Part shown: positions 23,595-32,114 of the stretch, in pieces
Layout: each line of letters opens with the position of its first letter
Numbering within the stretch: position 1 is the stretch's first letter
Source: JBFMFH01 sp964481395
GTDB lineage: Bacteria; Acidobacteriota; Vicinamibacteria; Vicinamibacterales; JAKQTR01
NCBI GenBank assembly: GCA_964481395.1
Contig: CAYZYG010000006.1
Location: forward strand, 1-64,000
Direction: 5' to 3'
DNA: 64,000 nucleotides
Notes under the pieces: model-generated
The model's database searches: none
The model's input: only the letters and a program-made list of their open reading frames with translations
Told to the model about the DNA's origin: nothing
Made by a program: the position numbers and the translations under genes

Positions 23595-24611
23595 TCACGT
23601 CTCCCGGTAGGGCCAGGGCTTGACCGTGAGGGTCATCGCGCGCCCCTCACGGACGATCGTGACGGGCGTCGCGACACCGATGCGGCTGCGCCCGAGTTCG
23701 TCGAACAGCGCGGGCGGGTCGGTGACCTCCGTCCGCCCAATGCGGAGGATGAGGTCGCCAACTCTCAGCAACTGTCCCTTCGTCCGCCTCAGGCGTACGA
23801 CCTCGAGGCCCGTGATCGGGGCGTCCCCGACGATCCGCGAGCGCCGGGCCACGGCGACGCCGAGGCTGGCCCGCGCCACGCGTCCGTGCTGCAGCAACTC
23901 GGCGAGCACCGGCGACACCGTGCTCACGGGGATCGACAGGCCGATGTAGGGGGTCTCGGCGTCGATGAGCGTGTTGATGCCGATGATGCGCCCCCGCATA
24001 TCGAGGAGCGGCCCGCCGGAGTTGCCTTCGTGGATGTCGCAGTCGGTCTGGAGCAGACGATAGTGCGGGCGCCCGGGACCCGCAACGGCCGTGCGCGCCA
24101 GACCCGAAACGACGCCGATGGTCACGGTCTCGGGGTAGCGCCCGAGCGGATTCCCGACCGCCAGGCAGAGTTCGCCCGCACGCGCCGGCGTCCGGCGCAG
24201 GCGCAGGCAGTGGCGCCAGCGCTCGTCGAGGCGAAGAACGGCTAGGTCCGAGATACTGTCGGCCCCGACGAGGCCGGCCAACGCGGTGGTGCCACCATGG
24301 AGCGTGATCTTGATCGGCGGCGTCATGCCCTCGATGACGTGGTAGTTCGTGAGGATGTGCCCGCGGCGATCGACGAAGACGCCGGAACCAGCGCTGCCGC
24401 CCTCGGACGTCGGTCCGGCCACCGCGACGGTTGCGCGGCGGGCCAACTCGGTCAGAGCCGCCAACTCGTCGGAGAACGCGCCCAGTAGCGCTCCGGCGGT
24501 AGGGCCGGCTCTCGTGCGGGTCCGAAGCCCGAGCGCCGGGACTTCCCCGCCCGCAGGCACTTTGCGGACGCGCCGTCCCACTGCGCCCGCTGAAGACGTT
24601 CGCTTACGCAT
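23595..24611 (-). CDS. trypsin-like HtrA-type serine protease with one PDZ domain
   Basis: An S1C/HtrA family protease of 338 residues. The catalytic triad is visible: His in LTNYHVIEG, Asp in ISDLAVLRL, Ser in GNSGGPLLD. A PDZ domain occupies the last ~90 residues (LRVGDLILRIGRTEV). The N-terminus is Arg/Gly/Ala-rich without a hydrophobic segment, so unlike DegP it has no obvious export signal. The start at ATG 24611 overlaps the TAA of the YbjN-like gene by 8 bp (ATGCGTAA), so the two are translationally coupled. Confidence 0.85.
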   Translation of the reverse strand: MRKRTSSAGAVGRRVRKVPAGGEVPALGLRTRTRAGPTAGALLGAFSDELAALTELARRATVAVAGPTSEGGSAGSGVFVDRRGHILTNYHVIEGMTPPIKITLHGGTTALAGLVGADSISDLAVLRLDERWRHCLRLRRTPARAGELCLAVGNPLGRYPETVTIGVVSGLARTAVAGPGRPHYRLLQTDCDIHEGNSGGPLLDMRGRIIGINTLIDAETPYIGLSIPVSTVSPVLAELLQHGRVARASLGVAVARRSRIVGDAPITGLEVVRLRRTKGQLLRVGDLILRIGRTEVTDPPALFDELGRSRIGVATPVTIVREGRAMTLTVKPWPYRET

Positions 24612-25044
24612 CGACTGGCTCGTCCTCGTCATCCTGTCGCGCGGTCTTTCCCTGGAACCGGCGCGCCAGGTCCGAATCCAGGCGATCCGCCGTGTGGGCG
24701 AATCGCCTGCAGATGTCGACGAACTGGCGTTCGTCGAGCGTCCCGGCCGGCACCTCCCACGCCCCGACGATCGCGTCCTTGGTCCGGAAGACGCGGACGC
24801 AGGATTCGGTCGCGTTGATCTGGTTCAGCGCGTCGAGGAGGCCGGCACGCCGCCGCACCCGACGGACCAGGATCGACCACAGCCGGAGGAGCGGGCTGAC
24901 GTCGTCGATGAGCTTCAGGCGGATGTCCGCGCTGCCGTGCGCGAAGGCGTACTCGCCGTCGGCGTCCGGTTCGACTTTCGGCAGGTCGAGCATCTCCGCC
25001 AGGTGCTTCTCGACGAACGGTCGCAGGACGTCAATCCTCGACAT
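24604..25044 (-). CDS. YbjN/secretion-chaperone-like protein
   Basis: A 146-residue cytoplasmic protein with the fold pattern of YbjN and type III secretion chaperones (IDDVSPLLRLWSILV; LLDALNQINATESCVRVF; IVGAWEVPAGTL). The start at ATG 25044 has GGAGGGGG upstream. It is the first gene of a two-gene unit with the HtrA-like protease, so it may chaperone substrates or modulate that protease. The partner role is inferred from coupling only. Confidence 0.65.
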   Translation of the reverse strand: MSRIDVLRPFVEKHLAEMLDLPKVEPDADGEYAFAHGSADIRLKLIDDVSPLLRLWSILVRRVRRRAGLLDALNQINATESCVRVFRTKDAIVGAWEVPAGTLDERQFVDICRRFAHTADRLDSDLARRFQGKTARQDDEDEPVDA

Positions 25045-25122
25045 GCGCCCCCTCCGGCAGGCCCCGCTTGGGCGCCGGCCGAGAGGTAGTCTACCCCGTT
25101 TCCCGCGCGGCCGGATGCCCTG

Positions 25123-25131
25123 TGCTATCGT
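25123..25131 (+). promoter_or_regulatory. extended -10 promoter of the symporter gene
   Basis: TGCTATCGT, about 42 bp before ATG 25173. Confidence 0.4.
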
Positions 25132-25172
25132 GTCGCTCGCCCGGCCCGGCGGCTGTGGGGATGGGAGCGGCG

Positions 25173-27011
25173 ATGCAGTTCCAGCTAATCGACTGGGTGG
25201 TGGTGGCGCTGTCCGTGCTCGTCTGTTTCGTCCCGGCGCTGTTCTTCGGGAAGCGCGCGGGTCGGAACACGTCGGAGTTCTTCGCCTCGGGCCGGTCCGT
25301 GCCCTGGTGGCTCGCCGGGCTCTCGATGGTGGCTACGACCTTCAGCAGCGACACCCCGAACCTGGTCACGGACATCGTCCGCCGGAACGGGGTTGCCGGC
25401 AACTGGGTTTGGTGGGCCTTCACGCTGACGGGCATGGCGACGGTCTTCTTCTACGCGCGTCTGTGGCGCCGGTCCGGGGTGCTGACGGATCTGGAGTTTT
25501 ACGAGATCCGGTACTCGGGAACCGCGGCGAGCGTGGTCCGTGGGTTCCGCTCCGTGTACCTGGGCCTGCTCTTCAACTCGATGATCATGGCCACCGTGAA
25601 CCTCGCGGCGTGCAAGATCGCCGGGGTCATGTTCGGGCTGCCCCGGTGGCAGACCCTCGTCGCCGTCGGTCTGCTGAATGTCGTGTTCGCGACCCACGCG
25701 GGCCTGTGGGGCGTGCTCGTCATCGACATGGTCCAGTTCTTCGTCATGATGACGGCCGTCGTGGCCGCCGCCTACTTCGCGGTGAATGCGCCGCAGGTGG
25801 GTGGGCTCTCCGCGCTCGTGGACAAGGTGTCTGCCCTGCAAGGGCCCGGGGGGCTGCGGTACCTGGACATCCTGCCCGACTTCTCCAACAACTGGGATCT
25901 GGCGCTGGCGATCTTCATCATGCCGCTGGCGGTGCAGTGGTGGTCCGTCTGGTATCCCGGTGCCGAACCGGGCGGCGGCTCGTACATCGCTCAACGGATG
26001 CTGGCCTCGAAGTCCGAGCGCGACTCGCTCGGCGCGGTGCTGTTCTTCAACATCGCGCACTACGTACTGCGCCCGTGGCCATGGATCCTCGTCGCCCTCG
26101 CCTCGCTCATCGTCTTCCCGGAGCTGTCAGACATCCAACGGGCGTTCCCGCACCTCGATCCGAGCCTCGTGGGGCACGACATCGCGTACCCGGCCATGCT
26201 GACGCTGCTCCCCGCCGGCTTCGTGGGCTTGATCGTCGGAGGCCTGCTCGCGGCGAACTCGTCGACCATCCTGACCCACCTGAACTGGGGCGCCTCGTAC
26301 CTGGTGCACGATTTCTACCGGCGATTCATTCGGCAGGACGCGAGCGAACGGCACTACGTGCTCGCGGGCCGTATCGTGACGGTCGGGCTGTTCCTCTTCT
26401 CATCCGGGATGGTCTTCCTGCTCGACACCGCGAAAGACGCGTTCGACGTCATCCTGCAGGTGGGCGCCGGTACGGGGCTGCTCTATCTCGTCCGGTGGTT
26501 CTGGTGGCGGGTGAACGCCTGGTGCGAAGTCGTCGCCATGGTCAGCTCGTTCGGCGTGTCCCTCGCCCTGCTGGTGCTGGCGAGGGCCGGCCATCCGCTC
26601 AGCACGCACGCGGGACTCATGCTCACCGTCGCGTTCACGACCGCGTGCTGGGTGGCAACCGCGTACCTCGCGCCCGCCACCGATCGCGGCGTGCTGGTCG
26701 CGTTCTACACGCGGGTGAAGCCGTTCGGACCGGGCTGGGAACGCATTCGCCTGGAGGCGGGGCTGCCGAAGTCGGCGGCGACCGCCGCCGGCGACAACGT
26801 CCCGCTGGCCCTGCTGGGGTGGGTCGTGGGCACGGTGGCGATCTGGTCGTCGCTCTTCACCGTCGGGAACGTGCTGTACGGTCGCCTCGACTACGCGCTG
26901 GGGCTCCTGGTGGTGTTTCTCGTCAGCGGTCTGGCGCTGCTGCGCATCGTGCGGCGCCTGTGGGCCGATGGCCGCAGCGACGCCGCAGGCCGCGGCATGG
27001 CTCGTCTGTGA
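25173..27011 (+). CDS. sodium:solute symporter (SSF family)
   Basis: An inner-membrane transporter of 612 residues with about 14 hydrophobic helices. The family motifs are present: an N-terminal helix followed by FFASGRSVPWWLAGLSM and ATTFSSDTPNLV, and a later LLAANSSTILTHLNWGASY in the SSF core. The start at ATG 25173 was chosen because GGGAG lies 7 nt upstream and the membrane helix begins at once; longer frames add an unlikely hydrophilic tail. The substrate cannot be read from sequence; this subgroup includes sugar and organic-acid carriers. Confidence 0.85.
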   Translation: MQFQLIDWVVVALSVLVCFVPALFFGKRAGRNTSEFFASGRSVPWWLAGLSMVATTFSSDTPNLVTDIVRRNGVAGNWVWWAFTLTGMATVFFYARLWRRSGVLTDLEFYEIRYSGTAASVVRGFRSVYLGLLFNSMIMATVNLAACKIAGVMFGLPRWQTLVAVGLLNVVFATHAGLWGVLVIDMVQFFVMMTAVVAAAYFAVNAPQVGGLSALVDKVSALQGPGGLRYLDILPDFSNNWDLALAIFIMPLAVQWWSVWYPGAEPGGGSYIAQRMLASKSERDSLGAVLFFNIAHYVLRPWPWILVALASLIVFPELSDIQRAFPHLDPSLVGHDIAYPAMLTLLPAGFVGLIVGGLLAANSSTILTHLNWGASYLVHDFYRRFIRQDASERHYVLAGRIVTVGLFLFSSGMVFLLDTAKDAFDVILQVGAGTGLLYLVRWFWWRVNAWCEVVAMVSSFGVSLALLVLARAGHPLSTHAGLMLTVAFTTACWVATAYLAPATDRGVLVAFYTRVKPFGPGWERIRLEAGLPKSAATAAGDNVPLALLGWVVGTVAIWSSLFTVGNVLYGRLDYALGLLVVFLVSGLALLRIVRRLWADGRSDAAGRGMARL

Positions 27012-27024
27012 TCCTCTACAGGAT

Positions 27025-27092
27025 CGTCATTCCGGGGCCGCGAAGCGGCACCCGGAATCCAGCCTGGATCCCCGCTTCCGCGGGAATGACGG
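27025..27092. repeat. dispersed REP-like element, copy 2
   Basis: Begins CGTCATTCCGGGGCCGCG and ends TTCCGCGGGAATGACG, the ends being inverted. Another partial unit follows to 27120. It lies between convergent genes. Confidence 0.7.
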
Positions 27093-27159
27093 TAACCGAC
27101 CCGCTTCCGCGGGAATGCCGCAATAGGCTCAGGCCGGCTCGCCCGATTTCTGCCTTATT

Positions 27160-27194
27160 GACTCCTGACGTCTGACTCCTGTCTCCTGACGGGG
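27160..27194. repeat. 7-bp period tandem repeat (GACTCCT)
   Basis: GACTCCT, GACGTCT, GACTCCT, GTCTCCT, GACGGGG. It ends two bases before the stop codon of the M16-like gene. Confidence 0.65.
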
Positions 27195-27196
27195 GA

Positions 27197-28810
27197 TCAC
27201 TTCAGCGTTACGATGGTTGCCGGCCCGCCACCGATTTTCGCCGCCAGACCGTCGAGCGTCCGCCCTCCGTACTTGGCCGCCATAGCGTCGATGGTCGCCT
27301 GGTTCGGCAGCATGGTGCCTGCGCCTTTCTTGCACTCCTCGATGTTTCCCGCAACGAGGACGATCAGCTTGTCCGGGCGCAGGTACTTCTGGGCGACGCG
27401 TTTGATGTCGGCCAGCGTCACCTGGCCGTATCGGGCCTCGTACGTCTCGTAGAAGTCCATCGGCCGCCCGTCGAATTCGAGCGAGGCGAAGTTCCGAAGG
27501 TTCCCGCCCACCGTGGAGAACATGGCCGGGAACGCGCTCAGCCGCGCCGCCTTCGCGAACCGAAGGTCTTCCTCGCTCACGTCGCCGGCCCGCATCCGGT
27601 CGATCTCGTTGAGCATGAGCTGCGCGGCAAAGACGACGGTCTCGTTCTTCGTCTGACAGAAGGCCTGGAAGGTTCCCGGGTAGTGGACTTCCGACGGAAA
27701 GGACGAACTGGTCGAGTACGCCAGGCCGTTGTCGGTTCGAACGATCTTCGTGATTCGGGACGAGAAGGAGCCGCCGCCGAGCGTGTAGTTCATCAGGTCC
27801 ACGGCCGGGTAGTCCGGATCGTCTCGCTTCAGCCCGATGTGCCCGATGTAGATGATCCCCTGGTTGGGCACGGCGCCCTGCGGCTGCACCATGTAGACGC
27901 CCGGCTTCGTCGGCTGCTCGGCAACCGGCCATGCCGGAACGGCCTTCTCCGCGTGACGCCACTTTCCGAACGTGGCCTCGAGCTTCTTCACCATCTCCGC
28001 CTTGTCGAACCCGCCGGAGATGACCAACATCGCGTTATTGGCGCCCCAGTACTTGCGGTGCCAGGCGACGAGGTCGTCCCGGGTGATGCTCGAGATGGTG
28101 GCCTCCGTGGGTTCCGCGACGATGGGGGACGCGTCGCCGTAGACCAGACGCCGGAAGGTCCGGGAGGCCACCCCGCTGAGGTTGCGATTCCGGTTCCGGA
28201 TGCCCGGCAGCAGGCCCTGCTTCTCCCGCTGCAGCCGGTCGGCCGGGAAGGCGGGATTGGCGAGGAGATCCATCCAGATCTTCAGGCCTTCGTCGATGTG
28301 CCGGGCATGGATCGACAGGCTGGTCGCCGACACGGATCCCGCGAGGAAGTCCATGCGTTCGTTGATGTCGTCCGCGGTCATCGACGAGGTCCCACCCGCG
28401 CGGGCCACCGCGCCGGTGAGCGCGTAGACGCCGAGTTTGTCGGGCGGCTCGAGGAACGACGACCCTCCGCCGCCCCCCCCGCCGCCGCGCTGCGGCCAGT
28501 CGTAGATGGTGGCGCGCCGCCCGCGGCCGCCGGCCCCGCCGCCGCCCGCGATGACATCGGACAGAAGGGACGCGTCAATCCAGGGAATCTGGTGGTCCTC
28601 GGCGATGTACACGACGAGGCCGTTCGACAGCACGGTCCTGAAGGCGACGGCCTTCGGTGCCGTGAAGTCGAGGGCTGGGAACTTGAACTGATCGGGCCGG
28701 GGGCCCTTGGCGGCGGGGGGCTTCGGCGCGGACTGGGCGTCGAGGGCGACGGCGGCTCCCCAGCAGGCCAGCGCGCCGACCATCACGATCACCGATAGCT
28801 TCTTCAACAT
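27197..28810 (-). CDS. M16-family peptidase subunit lacking the zinc motif
   Basis: A secreted M16 (pitrilysin/processing-peptidase-like) protein of 537 residues with a signal peptide (VIVMVGALACWGAAVALDA). No HxxEH is present where it is expected; that region reads KLGVYALTGAVARAGG. The C-terminal half retains the R/Y-type motif LGGGSFSSRITKIVR...GLAYS that completes a partner's active site. A Gly-rich insertion (two runs in GGGGAGGRG and RGGGGGGGGSS) precedes the missing motif. It follows the active M16 gene by 27 bp, and together they resemble bacterial heterodimeric M16 proteases with one catalytic and one non-catalytic subunit. Confidence 0.85.
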   Translation of the reverse strand: MLKKLSVIVMVGALACWGAAVALDAQSAPKPPAAKGPRPDQFKFPALDFTAPKAVAFRTVLSNGLVVYIAEDHQIPWIDASLLSDVIAGGGGAGGRGRRATIYDWPQRGGGGGGGGSSFLEPPDKLGVYALTGAVARAGGTSSMTADDINERMDFLAGSVSATSLSIHARHIDEGLKIWMDLLANPAFPADRLQREKQGLLPGIRNRNRNLSGVASRTFRRLVYGDASPIVAEPTEATISSITRDDLVAWHRKYWGANNAMLVISGGFDKAEMVKKLEATFGKWRHAEKAVPAWPVAEQPTKPGVYMVQPQGAVPNQGIIYIGHIGLKRDDPDYPAVDLMNYTLGGGSFSSRITKIVRTDNGLAYSTSSSFPSEVHYPGTFQAFCQTKNETVVFAAQLMLNEIDRMRAGDVSEEDLRFAKAARLSAFPAMFSTVGGNLRNFASLEFDGRPMDFYETYEARYGQVTLADIKRVAQKYLRPDKLIVLVAGNIEECKKGAGTMLPNQATIDAMAAKYGGRTLDGLAAKIGGGPATIVTLK

Positions 28811-28837
28811 GGCGATGGTCCTTTCTCGGCTGCGGCG

Positions 28838-30385
28838 CTACTGCTCGCGCTCCATGACGCCGGTGACGCTGTTGTCGCGCGTGAGGTACGTCTTCGCCAC
28901 GCGCATCAGATCCGCGGCGGTGACCGCCATCCGCTGCTTGTACTGCTCTTCGATGAACTGCCAGCGATACGCCGTCTCCATCCGGGCCAGCGTACCGGCG
29001 ATGCCCATGCCGGCAAGGCTGCGCAGGTACTCCGCCTCGATCGCGTTCTTGATCCGCTGGAGCAGCTCGCCCTCCACGGCCGTGAACTTGGCGTCCTCGA
29101 TGTACAGCCAGAGGTCCTGCTCGAGGGTCTGCAGGGGCACGACCGTCTGGTTCTCGATCTCTCGGGCCGTCGCGCTGACGCGGAACGACCCGTCGTACAT
29201 CGAGTTCGACGCGCCGGCGCTCACCCCGCTCGCGTGCGCGACACGACTGTCGACGAGGTCGAGATAGACCTTGCCGGTCCGGGCGCTCATGACACGGCCC
29301 AGCACGTAGAGCGGCGCGACATCGTCATGCCACAGTGGCGGAATGTGGAACATGATCGTGACCGACGGATTCGTCGCCGCCCGACCCAGCACGCGCTTCT
29401 CGATGTAGGGCGCCTTGAAGTTCGGACCGTTCGTCTTCCGGTAGTACTCGGGCGACGGCTCCTCCGTCCGTACGCGGGGCGACGGGCCGCGCGACTTCAG
29501 CGGGCCGAAGTGCTTGGTCACCAGTGGCATCACGGTCTTCTCGTCCACGTCCCCGACCAGCACGAGCGTGGCGTTGTCGGGCCGGTAGTAGAGATCCCGG
29601 TAGTCGATCATCTCCTGCTTGGTGACGCGGCTGACGTCCGACATCCAGCCGACCACCGGGAACCCGTAAGGGCTCGCCGAATAGAAGGTGGCGTTGAGCT
29701 GCTCCTGGAAGAAGTAGCCCGGGTTGTTCTCGCTCATGCGGCGCTCTTCCGTGATGACGTCGCGCTCCGAGTAGAACTCCCGGAAGACCGGATTCGCCAT
29801 CCGATCGGCCTCGAGCGCCAGATACAGCTCGATCTTGTTCTTGGGCAGCGTGACGTAGTACTGCGTCATCTCCTGACCGGTGGACGCATTCAGTCCCGTT
29901 CCGCCGGCCTCCTGATAGGCGCTCCAAATCTCTTCGCTGACGATGGTTTCGGCTTTCTGACGGGTGATCAAGTCGCTGATCTGCTTCTTCAGGTCGATGA
30001 TCTTCGCGGCGTCCTGCCCCTTGACCTTCGCTTCCTCCGCGACGACCTGCGCCATCAGCGCGTCGATCTGCCGGTCGTACTCCATGTCCTTCTGGAGCGT
30101 GCCCGGCTTGATCCCCATCGTGTAGGTGCCCTTGAACATCATGTGCTCGTGGAAGTGCGAGATCCCCGTGATTCCGGGGCGCTCGTTCACGGCCCCGACG
30201 CGGTACGCCAGGATGCAGTTGATGAGCGGCGCCTCCGGCCGCTTCACCATGAGGACCTTCAGGCCGTTCGGCAGCACCCGCTCGACGACCTGGCTCGTCA
30301 GGCTGACCTCCTGCGCGCCAGTCGGCACAAGCCAGACGCAGGCGGCCAGAAGCAGCACGAGACAGACACGAACCCGTTCTCTCAT
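28838..30385 (-). CDS. M16-family zinc peptidase, catalytic subunit
   Basis: A secreted M16 peptidase of 515 residues. A signal peptide (VCLVLLLAACVWLVPTGA) is followed by the inverted zinc motif HFHEH in GISHFHEHMMFKGT, and a downstream Glu ligand in ITEERRMSENN. A helical insertion rich in Lys/Gln/Ala lies just after the motif. ATG 30385 was chosen as the start because the signal peptide begins there. It is the promoter-proximal gene of the M16 pair, probably degrading peptides in the periplasm. Confidence 0.9.
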   Translation of the reverse strand: MRERVRVCLVLLLAACVWLVPTGAQEVSLTSQVVERVLPNGLKVLMVKRPEAPLINCILAYRVGAVNERPGITGISHFHEHMMFKGTYTMGIKPGTLQKDMEYDRQIDALMAQVVAEEAKVKGQDAAKIIDLKKQISDLITRQKAETIVSEEIWSAYQEAGGTGLNASTGQEMTQYYVTLPKNKIELYLALEADRMANPVFREFYSERDVITEERRMSENNPGYFFQEQLNATFYSASPYGFPVVGWMSDVSRVTKQEMIDYRDLYYRPDNATLVLVGDVDEKTVMPLVTKHFGPLKSRGPSPRVRTEEPSPEYYRKTNGPNFKAPYIEKRVLGRAATNPSVTIMFHIPPLWHDDVAPLYVLGRVMSARTGKVYLDLVDSRVAHASGVSAGASNSMYDGSFRVSATAREIENQTVVPLQTLEQDLWLYIEDAKFTAVEGELLQRIKNAIEAEYLRSLAGMGIAGTLARMETAYRWQFIEEQYKQRMAVTAADLMRVAKTYLTRDNSVTGVMEREQ

Positions 30386-30456
30386 CGTCGTTCTCTCCCT
30401 CTTGGCTGGGTGGCGTGGCCTTCGCACACGCGGAGGAGACTGTTGGGGGGCGGCAA

Positions 30457-30465
30457 ACTATAGCA
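30457..30465 (-). promoter_or_regulatory. extended -10 promoter of the M16 operon
   Basis: TGCTATAGT on the minus strand, about 70 bp before ATG 30385. Confidence 0.45.
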
Positions 30466-30550
30466 CGGGCACGGACAAGACGGCCGCCCCCGGCGGGCGG
30501 GCCCCGGCTGGCCTCTGGCTGGCCACGAATCGCAAGGCGGCGGGGGGGGG

Positions 30551-31099
30551 TCAGAGAAGGCGTCCGGCGACGGCCGAATGTTCGGTGACCGCGTGCAGGG
30601 CGTACTTGATCCAGGTGTCGCGTCCGGCCGCATCGAGGCGGTGGTGCACCAGGCGTTTCTCGCCCAGAAGCTGGTCGACGATCTGGTCGATGGATCGCAC
30701 GAAGAAGTCGTCGGTGTCGCGCACCCCGTCCGCAGAGGCCGCCTCCACGACGGGTACCTTGAAGAGCAGATCGTACGACTTCATCCAGTGGTCGACGAAC
30801 CGCTCGATGGGTTTCTGCCGGCCGCAGGCGAACATCAGGTAGGCGTAGTTGTCGAGCGCGCTCCGATCGCAAACGACCACGTCATGCTGGCTCGAGGCCC
30901 GGATTTCCTCCGCGACCTGCGTCATCAGGATCCACGTCTGAGCGTCGAGCGACGTCTTGCGGTTGATGGGCAGCGGGGACAGCCGCGCGACTTCCTTCAC
31001 AACGTCCGCGTTGATGCCCTGCCGTTTCAGCCCGGCCACCAGGTCGTAACAGAGCGTCGTCTTTCCGGTGCCGTGGGTGCCGATGAAGGCGACCTTCAT
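30551..31099 (-). CDS. NadR/AAA_28-like P-loop kinase
   Basis: A 182-residue cytoplasmic P-loop NTPase. Walker A is GTHGTGKTTL at 8-17, and a DRSALDNYAY motif (about 75-84) is typical of the AAA_28/NadR ribosylnicotinamide-kinase and deoxynucleoside-kinase-like group. It lacks the NadR adenylyltransferase domain. The ATG at 31099 overlaps the stop of the aldo/keto reductase gene (ATGA). A nucleoside or nucleotide kinase role is likely; the substrate is not evident. Confidence 0.7.
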   Translation of the reverse strand: MKVAFIGTHGTGKTTLCYDLVAGLKRQGINADVVKEVARLSPLPINRKTSLDAQTWILMTQVAEEIRASSQHDVVVCDRSALDNYAYLMFACGRQKPIERFVDHWMKSYDLLFKVPVVEAASADGVRDTDDFFVRSIDQIVDQLLGEKRLVHHRLDAAGRDTWIKYALHAVTEHSAVAGRLL

Positions 31100-32094
31100 G
31101 GAAGCGCGGCCTTCATCCAGGGCGCGGTGTTGTGGAAATTGACCACGGCTCCTCCTGGCGGCACGAGTGCGTCGCACGCCCGCTGTTCCTCGGATGAGAG
31201 CGTCATGTCGAGGACGGGCAGCAACTCCGCCAGATGGGCCGCGGTCCGCGGTCCGACGACCGGAGCCGTGACGGCCGGCTGGTCCTTGCACCACAGGAGG
31301 GCCAGCTGGCCTGGTGTCTTGGTGAACCGCTGCGCCAGCGCGGCGAACGCCCGGCCGACCTCCAGGCCTCGGGCGGTGACGCGCTCGGCGTAGATGGAGC
31401 CCGGCATGGTTCCGGCGCGGGAGTCCTGCGGCACCGGGCCGGGGTGGGCATAGCGCCCCGCCAGGACTCCCTGGGCCAGTGGCGCCCAGGGGAGCAGCGC
31501 GACGCGGTACCGAAGCGCCAGAGGTACGAGTTCGTTCTCAATCCGGCGGTCGAGCAGGTTGTACGGAGGCTGCTCGGCGACGTACCGCGCCAGGCCGTAC
31601 CGTTCGCTCACGGCGAGCGCTTCCATCACCATCCAGGCGGGGTGGGTCGAGCAGCCGACGTAGCGGACTTTGCCCGCCCGCACGAGGTCGGTCAGGGCCC
31701 CGAGCGTCTCGTCCACCGGAACCTCCGGCGAGGGCCGGTGGACCTGATAGAGGTCGATCCAGTCGGTGGCGAGACGGCGGAGGGACTCGTCACAGGCCCG
31801 CAGGATGTGCGCGCGGGAGTTGCCGCCGCGGTTCGGGTCCGAACCCATCGGGTAGTGCACCTTGGTCGCGAGGAAGACGCGGTCCCGGCGGCCGGCCAGC
31901 GCGCGCCCGACGATGCGTTCGCATTCGCCGTCGAGGTACGAGTCGGCGGTGTCCAGGAGGTTGATTCCCGCATCCATGGCCGCGTGCACGATCCGGCAGG
32001 CCTCCGTTTCGGGGGTGGCGTTGCCGAAGTTGAACGTTCCGAGTGCGACCGGTGCCACACGGACGCCGGTCCTCCCGAGCAGCCTGTACTCCAT
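31096..32094 (-). CDS. aldo/keto reductase
   Basis: A NADPH-dependent aldo/keto reductase of 332 residues. The catalytic tetrad is in place: Asp in LLDTADSY, Tyr in DSYLDGECE, Lys in FLATKVHYP, His in YQVHRPSP. The C-terminal cofactor region reads VTAPVVGPRTAAHLAE. It resembles the group acting on sugars and aldehydes. ATG 32094 has GGGAGGG upstream. It is coupled to the P-loop kinase by a 4-bp overlap, and the probable selenoperoxiredoxin lies just upstream on the same strand (20-bp gap). Confidence 0.88.
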   Translation of the reverse strand: MEYRLLGRTGVRVAPVALGTFNFGNATPETEACRIVHAAMDAGINLLDTADSYLDGECERIVGRALAGRRDRVFLATKVHYPMGSDPNRGGNSRAHILRACDESLRRLATDWIDLYQVHRPSPEVPVDETLGALTDLVRAGKVRYVGCSTHPAWMVMEALAVSERYGLARYVAEQPPYNLLDRRIENELVPLALRYRVALLPWAPLAQGVLAGRYAHPGPVPQDSRAGTMPGSIYAERVTARGLEVGRAFAALAQRFTKTPGQLALLWCKDQPAVTAPVVGPRTAAHLAELLPVLDMTLSSEEQRACDALVPPGGAVVNFHNTAPWMKAALP

Positions 32095-32114
32095 TCGCGG
32101 CGCCCTCCCTGAGC

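Noticed and set aside
24692..27175. 827-codon open frame on the plus strand over the symporter gene
   Set aside because: Arg/Gly/Pro-rich translation typical of an out-of-frame GC-rich shadow; the SSF symporter frame has clear family motifs.
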